This document shows, one piece after another, positions 1 through 7,918 of a stretch of DNA of 22,705 bases (positions within the stretch are counted from its first letter, which is position 1; the number at the start of each line of letters is the position of its first letter). The DNA comes from JANOQP01 sp044227705 (GTDB taxonomy: Bacteria > Bacteroidota > Bacteroidia > Chitinophagales > Saprospiraceae). A program made the position numbers and the translations under genes. The notes below the pieces were generated by a model. That model did no database searches and had not been told where the DNA came from. It saw only the letters and a list, made by a program, of their open reading frames with translations. The stretch spans positions 1 through 22,705 of the forward strand of contig JBGAWE010000058.1 in assembly GCA_044227705.1 (NCBI GenBank). Reading direction: 5' to 3'.

Positions 1-549
1 GCTGCGGAAGAGGTCGAGCGCGTGCCAGTAGCTCAAGGCGCGAAGGAAGCGTGCCTCGGCCCGGAAGCGGTGCACGTCGGCCTTCGTCGCTGCGTCGACT
101 CCGCGCGAGTCGAGCTTCGCGTCGGTCGTCTCGCGGAGGAACTCGTTCTCGAGCGCAATCTGGAAGAAGATGCGGCTGTAGAAGGCGTAGATGAATCCGT
201 CCTTGTCCGTCCACGATTGGGCGTGGAAGTCATTGATGGTCTGATCGTTCCAGGCGATAACGGCTTCGTCAGTCGGCAGCTCCTGGTGGTACCAGTAGCC
301 GCGCAGGTACTGGCCGAAGCCTTCGTCGATGCCCGCGATGTCCGGCTGGCCGCTGGGGCCTTCCTGCCCGCTGACGGAGAAGCCGGCGTAGAGCTTGGCA
401 AGCGCCTTTTTATAAGAGTTCGGGTCGTCGTAGACTGTGGCGGCGGTTGTGACGGTGGGGTCTTTGGGGACGGTGTTGAGGTCTTTAAAGCAGCCCGCAG
501 AGGCGATGATGAGTGCGGCGACGGCCGCTATTTTTTGTCCGAATTTCAT
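1..549 (-). CDS. SusD/RagB-family outer-membrane glycan-binding lipoprotein, N-terminal part (runs off the window)
   Basis: The reading frame is open from the ATG at 549 down to base 1, giving the first 183 residues of a protein family usually around 500 long; the rest lies outside the window. The N-terminus is a lipoprotein signal with a lipobox ending SAGC (Cys20), so the mature protein should be lipid-anchored in the outer membrane. The region after it (ASAGCFKDLNTVPKDPT, then a helical stretch with YxxAxxxLY-type spacing and later RAEARFLRALSYWHALDLF) is typical of the SusD helical/TPR fold. SusD proteins form the lid over a SusC receptor and capture oligosaccharide. The gene follows the SusC-like gene by 75 bp on the same strand, the standard susC-susD order. 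Substrate cannot be inferred. The start is preceded by an A/T-rich leader without Shine-Dalgarno sequence. Confidence 0.88.
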   Translation of the reverse strand, partial: MKFGQKIAAVAALIIASAGCFKDLNTVPKDPTVTTAATVYDDPNSYKKALAKLYAGFSVSGQEGPSGQPDIAGIDEGFGQYLRGYWYHQELPTDEAVIAWNDQTINDFHAQSWTDKDGFIYAFYSRIFFQIALENEFLRETTDAKLDSRGVDAATKADVHRFRAEARFLRALSYWHALDLFRS

Positions 550-624
550 TTTCTGAAAAAATTTATTTACCCAAAACCCCTTCCCCGAAACCAATCTGTC
601 CGAGAAAGGGCCTTTCGGCGGAAC

Positions 625-3609
625 TCAAAGTTTGAGCGCGACGGCCAGCGAGAACGTCCGCGCCCTGGGGTAGATGCTGTTGTCGATGCCTGTCCCGATT
701 TCCGGGTCAATGCCTTTGTAGGGGGTGAACAACCCCCAGTTTTCGAGCGTGGCCGTCACATAGAGGTCGCGGTCGATAAGGCGGTGCAGGTCGTAGCCGA
801 GCGAGACGTTGTCGATGCGCAGGAACGAAGCCTTTTGCACGAAATAGTCGCTGTAGATGAGCGACCCTTGTTTTTCGAGGCCAAGGTCGACGGCCGACTG
901 CGTGACATTGGCCAGGTTGCCCGACGAGCCGTAGAGCCGTGCGAGGTAGCCTTGGTCGGTGAGGACGTTGTTGTAAACGTACTGCCCGATGTTGGCGCGA
1001 GCGGCGGCCGAGAGCGTGAAGCCCCAACTGCTGACGGAGGTCGAGAGGCCGAACGTCCAGCGCGGCGCAGGTGAGTGGAAGCGGTAGAAGTCGCGCGAGT
1101 TGACGATGCCGTTGCCGTCCAGGTCGGCGAACTGGCCCTCTAGGATTTTCCCGTCCGGGCCGTAGAGCTGTTTTTGAACATAGAAGCTGTTCGGCGCGTA
1201 GCCAACTGTGTGGATTTGGATGTTCGAACCCACGCCGCCCGCGATGCCGCCGACAGCAACGCCCTGAAAGGTCGAGTCCTGGCTGCTGGTCAGCTTCGTG
1301 ATTTGCGAGCGGTTGTAGGCAACGTTGGCCGTGATTTCCCAAGTGAACTCGCGGGCCTTGACGGGCGTGAGCGAGAGGCTTCCCTCAACACCCTTCGACT
1401 CCATGGTCCCAATGTTCTTGTAAAAGAAATTGGAGAGGTTGCCCAGTGCGGGGTATGGGACGTTTTGCAGCAAGTCCTTCGTCTTGCGCAAATAGACGTC
1501 GGCCGACCCCGAGAGGCGGTCCTTCACGATGGAGAAATCGACGCCGCCGTTGTACGAGTCGGCTTGTTCCCACTTGATGTTGGCCAGATAGGGGTCGGGC
1601 CGGAGCGTCTGCACGAACTCGTTGCCAAACTGGTACGCGGCCCCGCCGGTGCTGGTGACGTACTTGGCGAGATAGGCATAGTAATAATCCTCGCCGAGGT
1701 CCTGCTGGCCGGTGCGGCCCCAGCTTCCACGAAGTTTGAGGAAGTTGAAGGTCGGCCTGTTCTTGTCGATGAGCTTCAAGCCGAGCGCCGCCGCCGGAAA
1801 GACGCCCCAGCGATAGTCGGGCGCGAAGCGAGAGGTGCCATCTCGGCGCAGCGACCCCGTTAGGAATACGAGGTCGTTCCACGAGTAGTTGGCCCGGCCG
1901 TATACGCTGACGAGGTAGAGCTCTTTCGGGCGCGAGAGCGTGTAGGTGATGGAAGCGATGGGCGTGTTGGCCCAGTTGGAGCGGCTGTCGATGTCCTTCG
2001 CAAGGTCGATGTGCTGCCAAGAATAGCCGCCCATGACGTCGAAACTGTGGTCGCCGAGGGCCTTTTTGTAGTTGAGGTAGGTCTCGAGGACGTCGTTGTT
2101 GCGCGTCTGCTCGTAGTGGTTGTCCGTGCCGCCGCCGTTGATGGCGTCGAAGGCGAAGGCGGCGTAGTTCGGCACGAGGACCGTCCCCTCGCCGTGCCGG
2201 TGGTCACGGCCGACCGTGAGGTTGTACCGCAGCGCGGGGAAAAGGCGGAAGCGGTAGTCGACGGAAGCGTTGGCGAGGTACTCCCAGTTCTTCGAGCGGT
2301 CGTCCTTCAAATATAGGAGGGCGACGGGGTTGCGTGGCGCGAGGACGTTTGGGTTGCCGTTGGGGATGGTCCAGGTCCAGTAGCCACCGTACTTCGAGTT
2401 GCTGTCGTAGACGGGCTGCGTCGGGTCGTGGTAGCCTGCCGCTCCAATGGCGTCGCGGTTGCCGAAACGGTTCGTCGAGTAGATCTGCTGGAAGTTGAGG
2501 TTGAACTGCAGGCGGTTGTTGAGGAACTGCGGCCGCAGGTTGATTCCGGTCGTCCAGCGCTTGAAGTTGTCGGTTTTAAGAAGTCCATCCTGAAAAAGGT
2601 GTCCGCCCGAGATGCGATACGGCATGCGCCAAATGCCGCCAGAGAGGTTGATGTTGTGTTCGTAGAGGCCACCGGGCTGGTAGATTTGATCTTGCCAATC
2701 GGTGTTGGCCGAGCCAAGCAGGTTGACGGGGTTGTTGGCACCGGGGTCGGGGTAGCGGTCGTTGAGCACTTTGCGATACTCGTCGGCCGTCAGGTAGTCA
2801 ACACGCTTGGCGACCTTGCTCACCGCGAGCTTGCCGTTGTACGTCACGGCGAGCTTCCGCGACAGGTCGCCCTTCTTCGTCGTGATGATGACGACGCCCG
2901 CCGAGGCGCGATTGCCATAGATGGCGGCGGAGGAGGCGTCCTTGAGGACGGTTATCGATTCGATGTCGTTGGGGTTGAGGAAGGAGAGGCCCCGGAGCTT
3001 GCCCGGCCCGGGCGCCCCCCGGCTGCCGGAGACGTTGGCGTTGTCGAGCGGCACGCCGTCGACAACGAAGAGCGGCTCCTTCACCGCATCGAGCGACGAC
3101 TCGCCACGGATGCGGATGTTGCCCACGCCGCCTGGCCCGCCATCTGGCGTGACGACCACCCCGGCCAACTTGCCCGAGATGAGCTGTTGCGCACTGACGA
3201 CGGCCCCTTTATTAAATCGGTCGGCCGTGACGGACTGAACGAGGCCGGTCGCATCCTCTCTTTTCACCGTGCCGTAGCCAATGACGAGCACCTCTTGTAG
3301 GGCTTTCGAATCGCCCATCTTCACATCGACATTGCTCACACCGACGATGCTCTGTTCGACCAGGTCGAAGCCCGTATAGCTGACGAGGAGGGTCTTCCCA
3401 TCGGCCCCAACGGTGATGGAAAAATGGCCGTCGACATCGGTGACAGTCCCACGCGACGGCTCCTCTTTGACCACGACGTTGGCCCCTATTAGGGCCTCGC
3501 CATTGGAGGCGTCGGTGACGGTTCCAGTGATGGTTCGCTGGGCGGTCGCCGTGCCGAGGCAGCAGGCGAGAAACAAGAGCAGCGTTCCGTGTTTTGTAGA
3601 AAACTTCAT
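625..3609 (-). CDS. SusC/RagA-family TonB-dependent outer-membrane receptor
   Basis: This 994-residue protein should import oligosaccharides or other large substrates across the outer membrane using TonB energy. The chosen start at 3609 gives a signal peptide (MKFSTKHGTLLLFLACCLG, cleavage after TATA before Gln24). The open frame extends upstream to 3900, but that extension is unlike a secreted N-terminus and would overlap the divergent gene. Domains in order: CarboxypepD-regulatory-like domain (about 25-105, RTITGTVTDASNGEALIGAN), a SusC-type TonB-box region (EVLVIGYGTVKRED), plug (about 115-235, with ISGKLAGVVVTPDGG and the SusC signature PLFVVDGVPLDN), then a 22-strand barrel ending ARTFSLAVALKL. 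The SusD-like partner lies directly downstream. The SusE/F-like gene usually placed in the same operon is here divergent. Family assignment is firm; substrate is unknown. Confidence 0.93.
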   Translation of the reverse strand: MKFSTKHGTLLLFLACCLGTATAQRTITGTVTDASNGEALIGANVVVKEEPSRGTVTDVDGHFSITVGADGKTLLVSYTGFDLVEQSIVGVSNVDVKMGDSKALQEVLVIGYGTVKREDATGLVQSVTADRFNKGAVVSAQQLISGKLAGVVVTPDGGPGGVGNIRIRGESSLDAVKEPLFVVDGVPLDNANVSGSRGAPGPGKLRGLSFLNPNDIESITVLKDASSAAIYGNRASAGVVIITTKKGDLSRKLAVTYNGKLAVSKVAKRVDYLTADEYRKVLNDRYPDPGANNPVNLLGSANTDWQDQIYQPGGLYEHNINLSGGIWRMPYRISGGHLFQDGLLKTDNFKRWTTGINLRPQFLNNRLQFNLNFQQIYSTNRFGNRDAIGAAGYHDPTQPVYDSNSKYGGYWTWTIPNGNPNVLAPRNPVALLYLKDDRSKNWEYLANASVDYRFRLFPALRYNLTVGRDHRHGEGTVLVPNYAAFAFDAINGGGTDNHYEQTRNNDVLETYLNYKKALGDHSFDVMGGYSWQHIDLAKDIDSRSNWANTPIASITYTLSRPKELYLVSVYGRANYSWNDLVFLTGSLRRDGTSRFAPDYRWGVFPAAALGLKLIDKNRPTFNFLKLRGSWGRTGQQDLGEDYYYAYLAKYVTSTGGAAYQFGNEFVQTLRPDPYLANIKWEQADSYNGGVDFSIVKDRLSGSADVYLRKTKDLLQNVPYPALGNLSNFFYKNIGTMESKGVEGSLSLTPVKAREFTWEITANVAYNRSQITKLTSSQDSTFQGVAVGGIAGGVGSNIQIHTVGYAPNSFYVQKQLYGPDGKILEGQFADLDGNGIVNSRDFYRFHSPAPRWTFGLSTSVSSWGFTLSAAARANIGQYVYNNVLTDQGYLARLYGSSGNLANVTQSAVDLGLEKQGSLIYSDYFVQKASFLRIDNVSLGYDLHRLIDRDLYVTATLENWGLFTPYKGIDPEIGTGIDNSIYPRARTFSLAVALKL

Positions 3610-3680
3610 AAAATAGCAGTTGTGTAGATTAGGCAACCTTGGTCTGAATAAAGGCCTCAAGGCAATCGAAAAGCCGGGTA

Positions 3681-3695
3681 GTGTCAATTTGACAC
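3681..3695. promoter_or_regulatory. Perfect 15-bp palindrome, candidate operator between divergent sus-type genes
   Basis: GTGTCAA-T-TTGACAC has two perfect 7-base arms around one base. It lies in the 172-bp gap between the SusC-like gene (minus) and the SusE/F-like gene (plus), 72 bp upstream of the SusC start codon and 32 bp upstream of a -7-like element for the plus gene. Its symmetry and position suit a dimeric transcription factor that could control both directions. No regulator gene is present in the window, so the factor is unknown. Confidence 0.5.
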
Positions 3696-3726
3696 TTAAA
3701 ACAACCAGCCAGAAGAAAATCCATTC

Positions 3727-3734
3727 TAACTTTG
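3727..3734 (+). promoter_or_regulatory. Bacteroidota-type -7 element (TAACTTTG) for the SusE/F-like gene
   Basis: TAACTTTG matches the TAnnTTTG -7 consensus of Bacteroidota housekeeping promoters and lies 48 bp before the ATG at 3782. No TTG at the usual spacing upstream is seen, so activation may depend on a factor. On the opposite strand 3738-3745 reads TAAGTTTG, which also fits the consensus and could serve the SusC-like gene with a leader of about 120 nt. Confidence 0.4.
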
Positions 3735-3781
3735 AGGCAAACTTACAATCTGTTCGATTTTTTACTAAAAAGTTCAAAAAA

Positions 3782-5590
3782 ATGAAGTTACGTCTACTCT
3801 TCTCCTCCTTCCTCATGGCCCTCGGCATGGCTGCCTTCAGCCAGTCCGTCGGCCTCATCGGCTCCGCATGGTCGGGCGGCTGGGACAACGACACGAACAT
3901 GGTCCAGCATCCCGACAGCGCTCACCTTTGGTCGCTCGACATCACCCTGGCGAAGGGCGAGGCCAAGTTCCGCCAAGACGATGCCTGGACCATCAACTGG
4001 GGTGCTGACAGCTATCCGACCGGCATCGGCACACAAGGCGGGCCGAACATCCCCATCCCCGGCGGCGGCCTCTTCCACGTCGATTTCAACTCGACCACGG
4101 GAGCCTACAATTTCCTCCACACGGCCGACATCGGCATCCTCGGCGACGCCACGCCCGGCGGTTGGGACAACGACACTGACATGTACCGCGACGCCGCCGA
4201 CACCAACCAGTACTACATCACGATGAACCTCGGCCTCGGCAAGTGCAAGTTCCGGCAGAACAACACCTGGGACGTCAACTGGGGCGGCGCCTTCCCCAGC
4301 GGCACGGCCGTGCCCGGCGGCAGCGACATCTCCATCCCGAAGGCGGGCGAGTACGTCGTCAAGTTCAACAAATCGACCCTCGAGTACTCATTCGTAGAGA
4401 ATGTCGCTTACACCGCCATCAGCATCATCGGCCCGGCCTACGTCGACTGGTCGACCGACTACGACCTTGCGCAGGACAACGCCAACCCCGACCTGTGGAA
4501 AGGCGAGCTGAACATGAAAAAGGACTCTTCCTTCAAGTTCCGCGCGAACCACGACTGGGCCATCAACTGGGGCGGCGGCCCCTTCCCTGCTGGCACCGCC
4601 ACGAAGGGCGGCAACGACATGAAATGCGACTCGACGGGCCTGTACGCTGTTGAATTCACACCGAAAACGGGCGTGTACAAATTCACTTACATCCCGATTT
4701 ACACCTCCGTCAGCATCATCGGCGACGCCGCGCCCGGCAGCCCGACGACCGACAACTTCCTCGACCCCGACCCGACCAACAAGTCCATCTGGAAGAAGCG
4801 CTACAAGATGAAGAACGGCACCGCCAAGTTCCGCGCAAACGGCAACTGGGACGTCAACTGGGGCGCCGGCGACTTCCCGACCGGCGTTGGCATCCTCGAC
4901 GGGCCGAGCATCCCCGTCGTCGCGGGTGATTACAAAATCACGTTCAACTCCACCACGGGCGACTACAACTTCGACCTCGTCGTCGTCTACGACACCATCG
5001 GCATGGTCGGCAACGCCTTCGCCCCGCCCACATCCTATGACTGGGACCACGACCTTTTCATGAAAAAGGACCCGACCGACGAGTACAAGTTCACCATCGC
5101 CTCCATCGATCTCATCGACGCGCCCATCCCGGCGATGGGCACCGACACGGGCGGCGTCAAGTTCCGCGCGAACCACGCCTGGGCCATCAACTGGGGCGCA
5201 AAGGCCTTCCCGGCGGGCACCGGCACACAGAACGGGCCGAACATCAAGACCGTCGCAGGCAAGTACGGCGTGACCTTCAACACCGGCACCGGCGAGTATG
5301 CCTTCGGCGACCCGCTCTCCGCCACGCACGAACTGCTCTGGGCCGATGCCGTCAGCCTCGTCCCGAACCCGGCCACCGATTTCGTGCAAATCGAGACTTC
5401 GGCCGCCGAGCTGACCGGGGACGTGCGCGTCACTGTCTTCGACAACCTCGGCCGTCGCGCTCTCGAGCAGGAAGTCTCGCTCGTCGGCAAGGCCTCGATC
5501 AACGTCTCGTCGCTGAAATCGGGCGTCTACGCGCTCCAGATTTCTCGCGGGAAGTACATCGTCGGCAAACAGCTCGTCGTAGTCCGCTGA
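3782..5590 (+). CDS. SusE/SusF-like surface glycan-binding protein with five tandem repeats and a T9SS sorting domain
   Basis: This 602-residue protein starts at the ATG at 3782, which begins a clear signal peptide (MKLRLLFSSFLMALGMAAFS, cleavage before Gln). The open frame extends upstream to 3620, but that part is not signal-like. Five repeats of roughly 90-110 residues follow (about 22-115, 116-210, 211-307, 308-403, 404-515). Each begins with a VGLIG/IGILG/ISIIG-type strand and contains KFR-x4-W-x2-NWG, then a G-x-Y-x-V-x-F-N-x2-TGxYxF ending. This pattern is that of SusE/SusF starch-binding modules. The last 75 residues (SLVPNPATDFVQIE ... GKYIVGKQLVVVR) are a type A T9SS C-terminal sorting domain. 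The protein should therefore reach the cell surface or be released through T9SS, unlike classical SusE/F lipoproteins. It is divergent from the SusC/D pair. The conserved Trp and Asn suggest sugar stacking, but the ligand is inferred only. Confidence 0.85.
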   Translation: MKLRLLFSSFLMALGMAAFSQSVGLIGSAWSGGWDNDTNMVQHPDSAHLWSLDITLAKGEAKFRQDDAWTINWGADSYPTGIGTQGGPNIPIPGGGLFHVDFNSTTGAYNFLHTADIGILGDATPGGWDNDTDMYRDAADTNQYYITMNLGLGKCKFRQNNTWDVNWGGAFPSGTAVPGGSDISIPKAGEYVVKFNKSTLEYSFVENVAYTAISIIGPAYVDWSTDYDLAQDNANPDLWKGELNMKKDSSFKFRANHDWAINWGGGPFPAGTATKGGNDMKCDSTGLYAVEFTPKTGVYKFTYIPIYTSVSIIGDAAPGSPTTDNFLDPDPTNKSIWKKRYKMKNGTAKFRANGNWDVNWGAGDFPTGVGILDGPSIPVVAGDYKITFNSTTGDYNFDLVVVYDTIGMVGNAFAPPTSYDWDHDLFMKKDPTDEYKFTIASIDLIDAPIPAMGTDTGGVKFRANHAWAINWGAKAFPAGTGTQNGPNIKTVAGKYGVTFNTGTGEYAFGDPLSATHELLWADAVSLVPNPATDFVQIETSAAELTGDVRVTVFDNLGRRALEQEVSLVGKASINVSSLKSGVYALQISRGKYIVGKQLVVVR

Positions 5591-5614
5591 TTTTCTCTCG
5601 GAATTCACCGGCAT

Positions 5615-5661
5615 GAAAAAAGCGGGAGGGCGGCTTCGGTGCCGTCCTCCCGCTTTTTTTT
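5615..5661. terminator. Strong bidirectional intrinsic terminator
   Basis: A 13-bp stem (GCGGGAGGGCGGC with GCCGTCCTCCCGC, one G:T pair) closes a TTCGGT loop at 5622-5653. It is flanked by A-rich sequence on the left and an eight-T run on the right. It follows the stop of the SusE/F-like gene by 31 bp and should end its transcript. Confidence 0.9.
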
Positions 5662-5687
5662 GCCGCCGCAATCGTCATCGAAAATAG

Positions 5688-6503
5688 ATGAAAAACTTCT
5701 TCGACAACAAGGCCAACGGCCTCTGGATGGTGCTCGCGGGCTTCTTCCTGACCAACGCCATCGTCGCCGAAATCATCGGCGTCAAACTTTTCTCGCTCGA
5801 AAAGACGCTCGGCCTGCCCGAGGCCAACCTGACCATCTTCGGCTCGAGCGGCCTGTCGTTCAACCTGACGGCGGGCGTGCTGCTCTGGCCTTTTGTCTTT
5901 GTGATGACCGACATCATCAACGAGTATTTCGGCCCGCGCGGCGTGCGCACGCTCTCCTGGCTTGCGGCCGGTCTGATTGGCTACGCATTTCTCATGCTGC
6001 TCATGGCGATTCATCTCGAACCGGCCGGTTTTTGGGTGAAATCGCACATTTTGGATTCGATGTCGCCCGAGGAAAAGGCCGCCCAACTCGAAAAAGTAGG
6101 CGATTACAACGAGGCCTTCCGACTTGTTTTCGGCCAAAGCCTGCTCATCATCATCGGTTCGCTGACGGCTTTTTTGACTGCCCAGTTCGTCGACGTGGCC
6201 ATCTTTCACCGCATCAAAAAGGCCACGGGCGAAAGCCGAATCTGGCTCCGCTCGACGGGTTCGACCATCGTCTCGCAGTTCTTCGACTCGTTCGTTGTCA
6301 TTTTCATCGCCTTCTATTTGCCGGGCAAGTGGACGCTCGCGCTGACCTTCTCGGTGGCCATCGTCGGCTACCTCTACAAGTTCCTCGTCGCCATCGTCAT
6401 GACGCCGGTCATCTACGCCGTCCACCACTGGGTCGACCGCTGGCTGGGCGAGCCGCTGGCGACGGAGATGAAGCGTACGGCGCACGGGCTGAAAGCAGAT
6501 TGA
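5688..6503 (+). CDS. Queuosine precursor transporter, YhhQ/VUT (DUF165) family
   Basis: This 271-residue membrane protein should take up queuosine precursors (preQ0/preQ1 type) for tRNA wobble modification. Family features visible are the hydrophobic N-terminal segment with FFLTNAIVAEIIGVK, the FNLTAGVLLWPFVFVMTD segment followed by INEYFGPRG, the TAQFVDVAIFHRIK segment, and STIVSQFFDSFVVIFIAFY near the C-terminus. About six hydrophobic segments are present. It is about 50 residues longer than E. coli YhhQ, mostly in the loop around residues 105-145. The gene follows a strong terminator, so its promoter must lie in the 26 bp between or within the stem; none is obvious. It is followed after 54 bp by recF on the same strand. 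The family call is solid and substrate specificity is by homology. Confidence 0.88.
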   Translation: MKNFFDNKANGLWMVLAGFFLTNAIVAEIIGVKLFSLEKTLGLPEANLTIFGSSGLSFNLTAGVLLWPFVFVMTDIINEYFGPRGVRTLSWLAAGLIGYAFLMLLMAIHLEPAGFWVKSHILDSMSPEEKAAQLEKVGDYNEAFRLVFGQSLLIIIGSLTAFLTAQFVDVAIFHRIKKATGESRIWLRSTGSTIVSQFFDSFVVIFIAFYLPGKWTLALTFSVAIVGYLYKFLVAIVMTPVIYAVHHWVDRWLGEPLATEMKRTAHGLKAD

Positions 6504-6557
6504 CCTGAAAAGCTCATATCCAATCACTCGAACGCATGCGCCACCCATCTTTGCCCG

Positions 6558-7658
6558 ATGTTCCTTCGGACGCTCAAACTCTCCAATTTCAAGAACTGGC
6601 CTGCCGCCTCCCTCGACCTCTCGCCGCGCCTCAACCTGCTCGCCGGCCGCAACGGCATGGGCAAGACGAACCTGCTAGAGGCCGTCCACCTGCTCTGCCT
6701 GACGAAAAGCCACAGCGGCCTGTCCGACCGGCAGCTCATTCGGTTGGGCGAGGACTTTTTCCGCGTCGAAGGTCTTTTTGAAAAAACGGGGCAGCACGAG
6801 CTGGTTGTGGCCAAAATGCAGCCACCCGCCCGCAAGGAGATGGAGCGAAACGGCTCTCCCATCCTCCGCTTCGCCGACCATGTTGGGCAGTTTCCAGTCG
6901 TCATGGCCGCGCCCGACGACGTCCGGCTAGTGCAGGACGGGAGCGAGGAGCGGCGGCGACTCCTCGACCAGACGCTTTCCCAAATCTCGCCAGCCTATCT
7001 TTCCAACTTGCTGGTTCTCAACCAGTTGCTTCGCCAGCGGAACGCCCTACTCAAAAATTTTGCAGAGGACAAACGGTTCGACGCACCGCTTTTGGAGGGC
7101 ATCGACCGGCAGCTCCCCGCCCCGGCGGCCGTCGTTTTCGAGCATCGGAAAAACTTTGTGGCAGGATTCGTCGGTCAGTTCCAAGCTTTTTACGAGAAAA
7201 TCAGTGGCGGCGGCGAACGGGTCGAACTTGGCTTCGAGTCGCCGCTCGAATCGACGGCCTTTGATGAAATCCTAGCTCGAAACCTCGAAAAGGACCGCCT
7301 CCTCCAGCGGACGACTGACGGCCCGCACCGCGACGACCTCGTTTTCAAGCTCGACGGCCAACCGGCAAAGCGATGGGCCTCGCAGGGCCAGCTCAAGTCC
7401 TTTTTGCTCGCCCTGCGGCTGGGGCAGCTCTGCTTTCTGAAAGCCGAGACCGGCTTCTCCCCCATCCTGCTCCTCGACGACCTTTTCGACAAGCTCGACG
7501 AGGGCCGCGTCGACCGGCTCATCGAGGTTTTAGCGGGCGACGGCTTCGGGCAGGTCTTCGTCACCGACGCGCACCCGGCGCGGGCGGAGGCCGTTTTTGG
7601 GCGGTTCGGGGCCGATTTTCGGGCTTTTAGAATCGAAAACGGAACTGTTGTCTGTTGA
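6558..7658 (+). CDS. recF: DNA replication and repair protein RecF
   Basis: This 366-residue ABC-type ATPase acts in the RecFOR pathway, helping load RecA at single-strand gaps. The N-terminus (MFLRTLKLSNFKNW) is the usual RecF opening. The Walker A motif GRNGMGKT is at 30-37, the signature region SQGQLKSFLLALRLGQ starts at 275, and Walker B with the D-loop (ILLLDDLFDKLDE) starts at 303. The conserved block DGPHRDDLVF precedes the signature. Length matches the family. The ATG at 6558 puts the conserved N-terminal motif at residue 1; no alternative is needed. The neighbours (queuosine transporter, lipoprotein) do not suggest a shared pathway. Confidence 0.95.
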   Translation: MFLRTLKLSNFKNWPAASLDLSPRLNLLAGRNGMGKTNLLEAVHLLCLTKSHSGLSDRQLIRLGEDFFRVEGLFEKTGQHELVVAKMQPPARKEMERNGSPILRFADHVGQFPVVMAAPDDVRLVQDGSEERRRLLDQTLSQISPAYLSNLLVLNQLLRQRNALLKNFAEDKRFDAPLLEGIDRQLPAPAAVVFEHRKNFVAGFVGQFQAFYEKISGGGERVELGFESPLESTAFDEILARNLEKDRLLQRTTDGPHRDDLVFKLDGQPAKRWASQGQLKSFLLALRLGQLCFLKAETGFSPILLLDDLFDKLDEGRVDRLIEVLAGDGFGQVFVTDAHPARAEAVFGRFGADFRAFRIENGTVVC

Positions 7659-7918
7659 ACGAGCGGCTGCGCAGGGCAGCGACGCCGTCGCTGGTTGCTC
7701 CAAAAATCGCCCTTCCCTCGCCCGAAAATCCGCACCGGTCGCATTCCTCTATTTGAAAATTTTTCACCGTCGAAGAACAACCCGCTGAACCCTGTTCACA
7801 TTCCGAAAACCGGGCATAACGGGAGGCGATGGGCCGTTCTACCTTTGTCCGCCGCCGGGTTTTGTGTCGGCCGACCGACGCTTTTTTACTCATCCTGCCC
7901 GGCCCGAGACTTTCTGAA
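7659..7918. other. 260-bp intergenic region with a weak promoter candidate
   Basis: No gene is supported here. The one notable element is TACCTTTG at 7840-7847, which matches the Bacteroidota -7 consensus TAnnTTTG and is identical to the element in front of the tRNA at 20166-20173. It lies 71 bp upstream of the lipoprotein start. No -33 TTG at suitable spacing is visible, so the promoter call is tentative. Confidence 0.35.

Noticed and set aside
22..3300. Long plus-strand ORFs opposite the SusD/SusC genes (22-1074, 1174-1863, 2428-3300)
   Set aside because: They lie antisense to clear SusD/SusC coding sequence. Their Arg/Val/Glu-rich translations match no family; high-GC third positions open such shadow frames.
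3694..3701. CTTAAAAC in the sus-type divergent gap, same as a Pho-like unit at 15307-15314
   Set aside because: It has no partner unit at 11 bp, so it is not a box by the criterion used for the other sites.
4388..5671. 427-residue minus-strand ORF opposite the SusE/F-like gene, and 5499-6548 minus opposite the transporter
   Set aside because: Both are composition shadows of the repeat-rich and GC-rich genes. They have no signal, domain or plausible leader, and the first crosses the terminator at 5615-5661.
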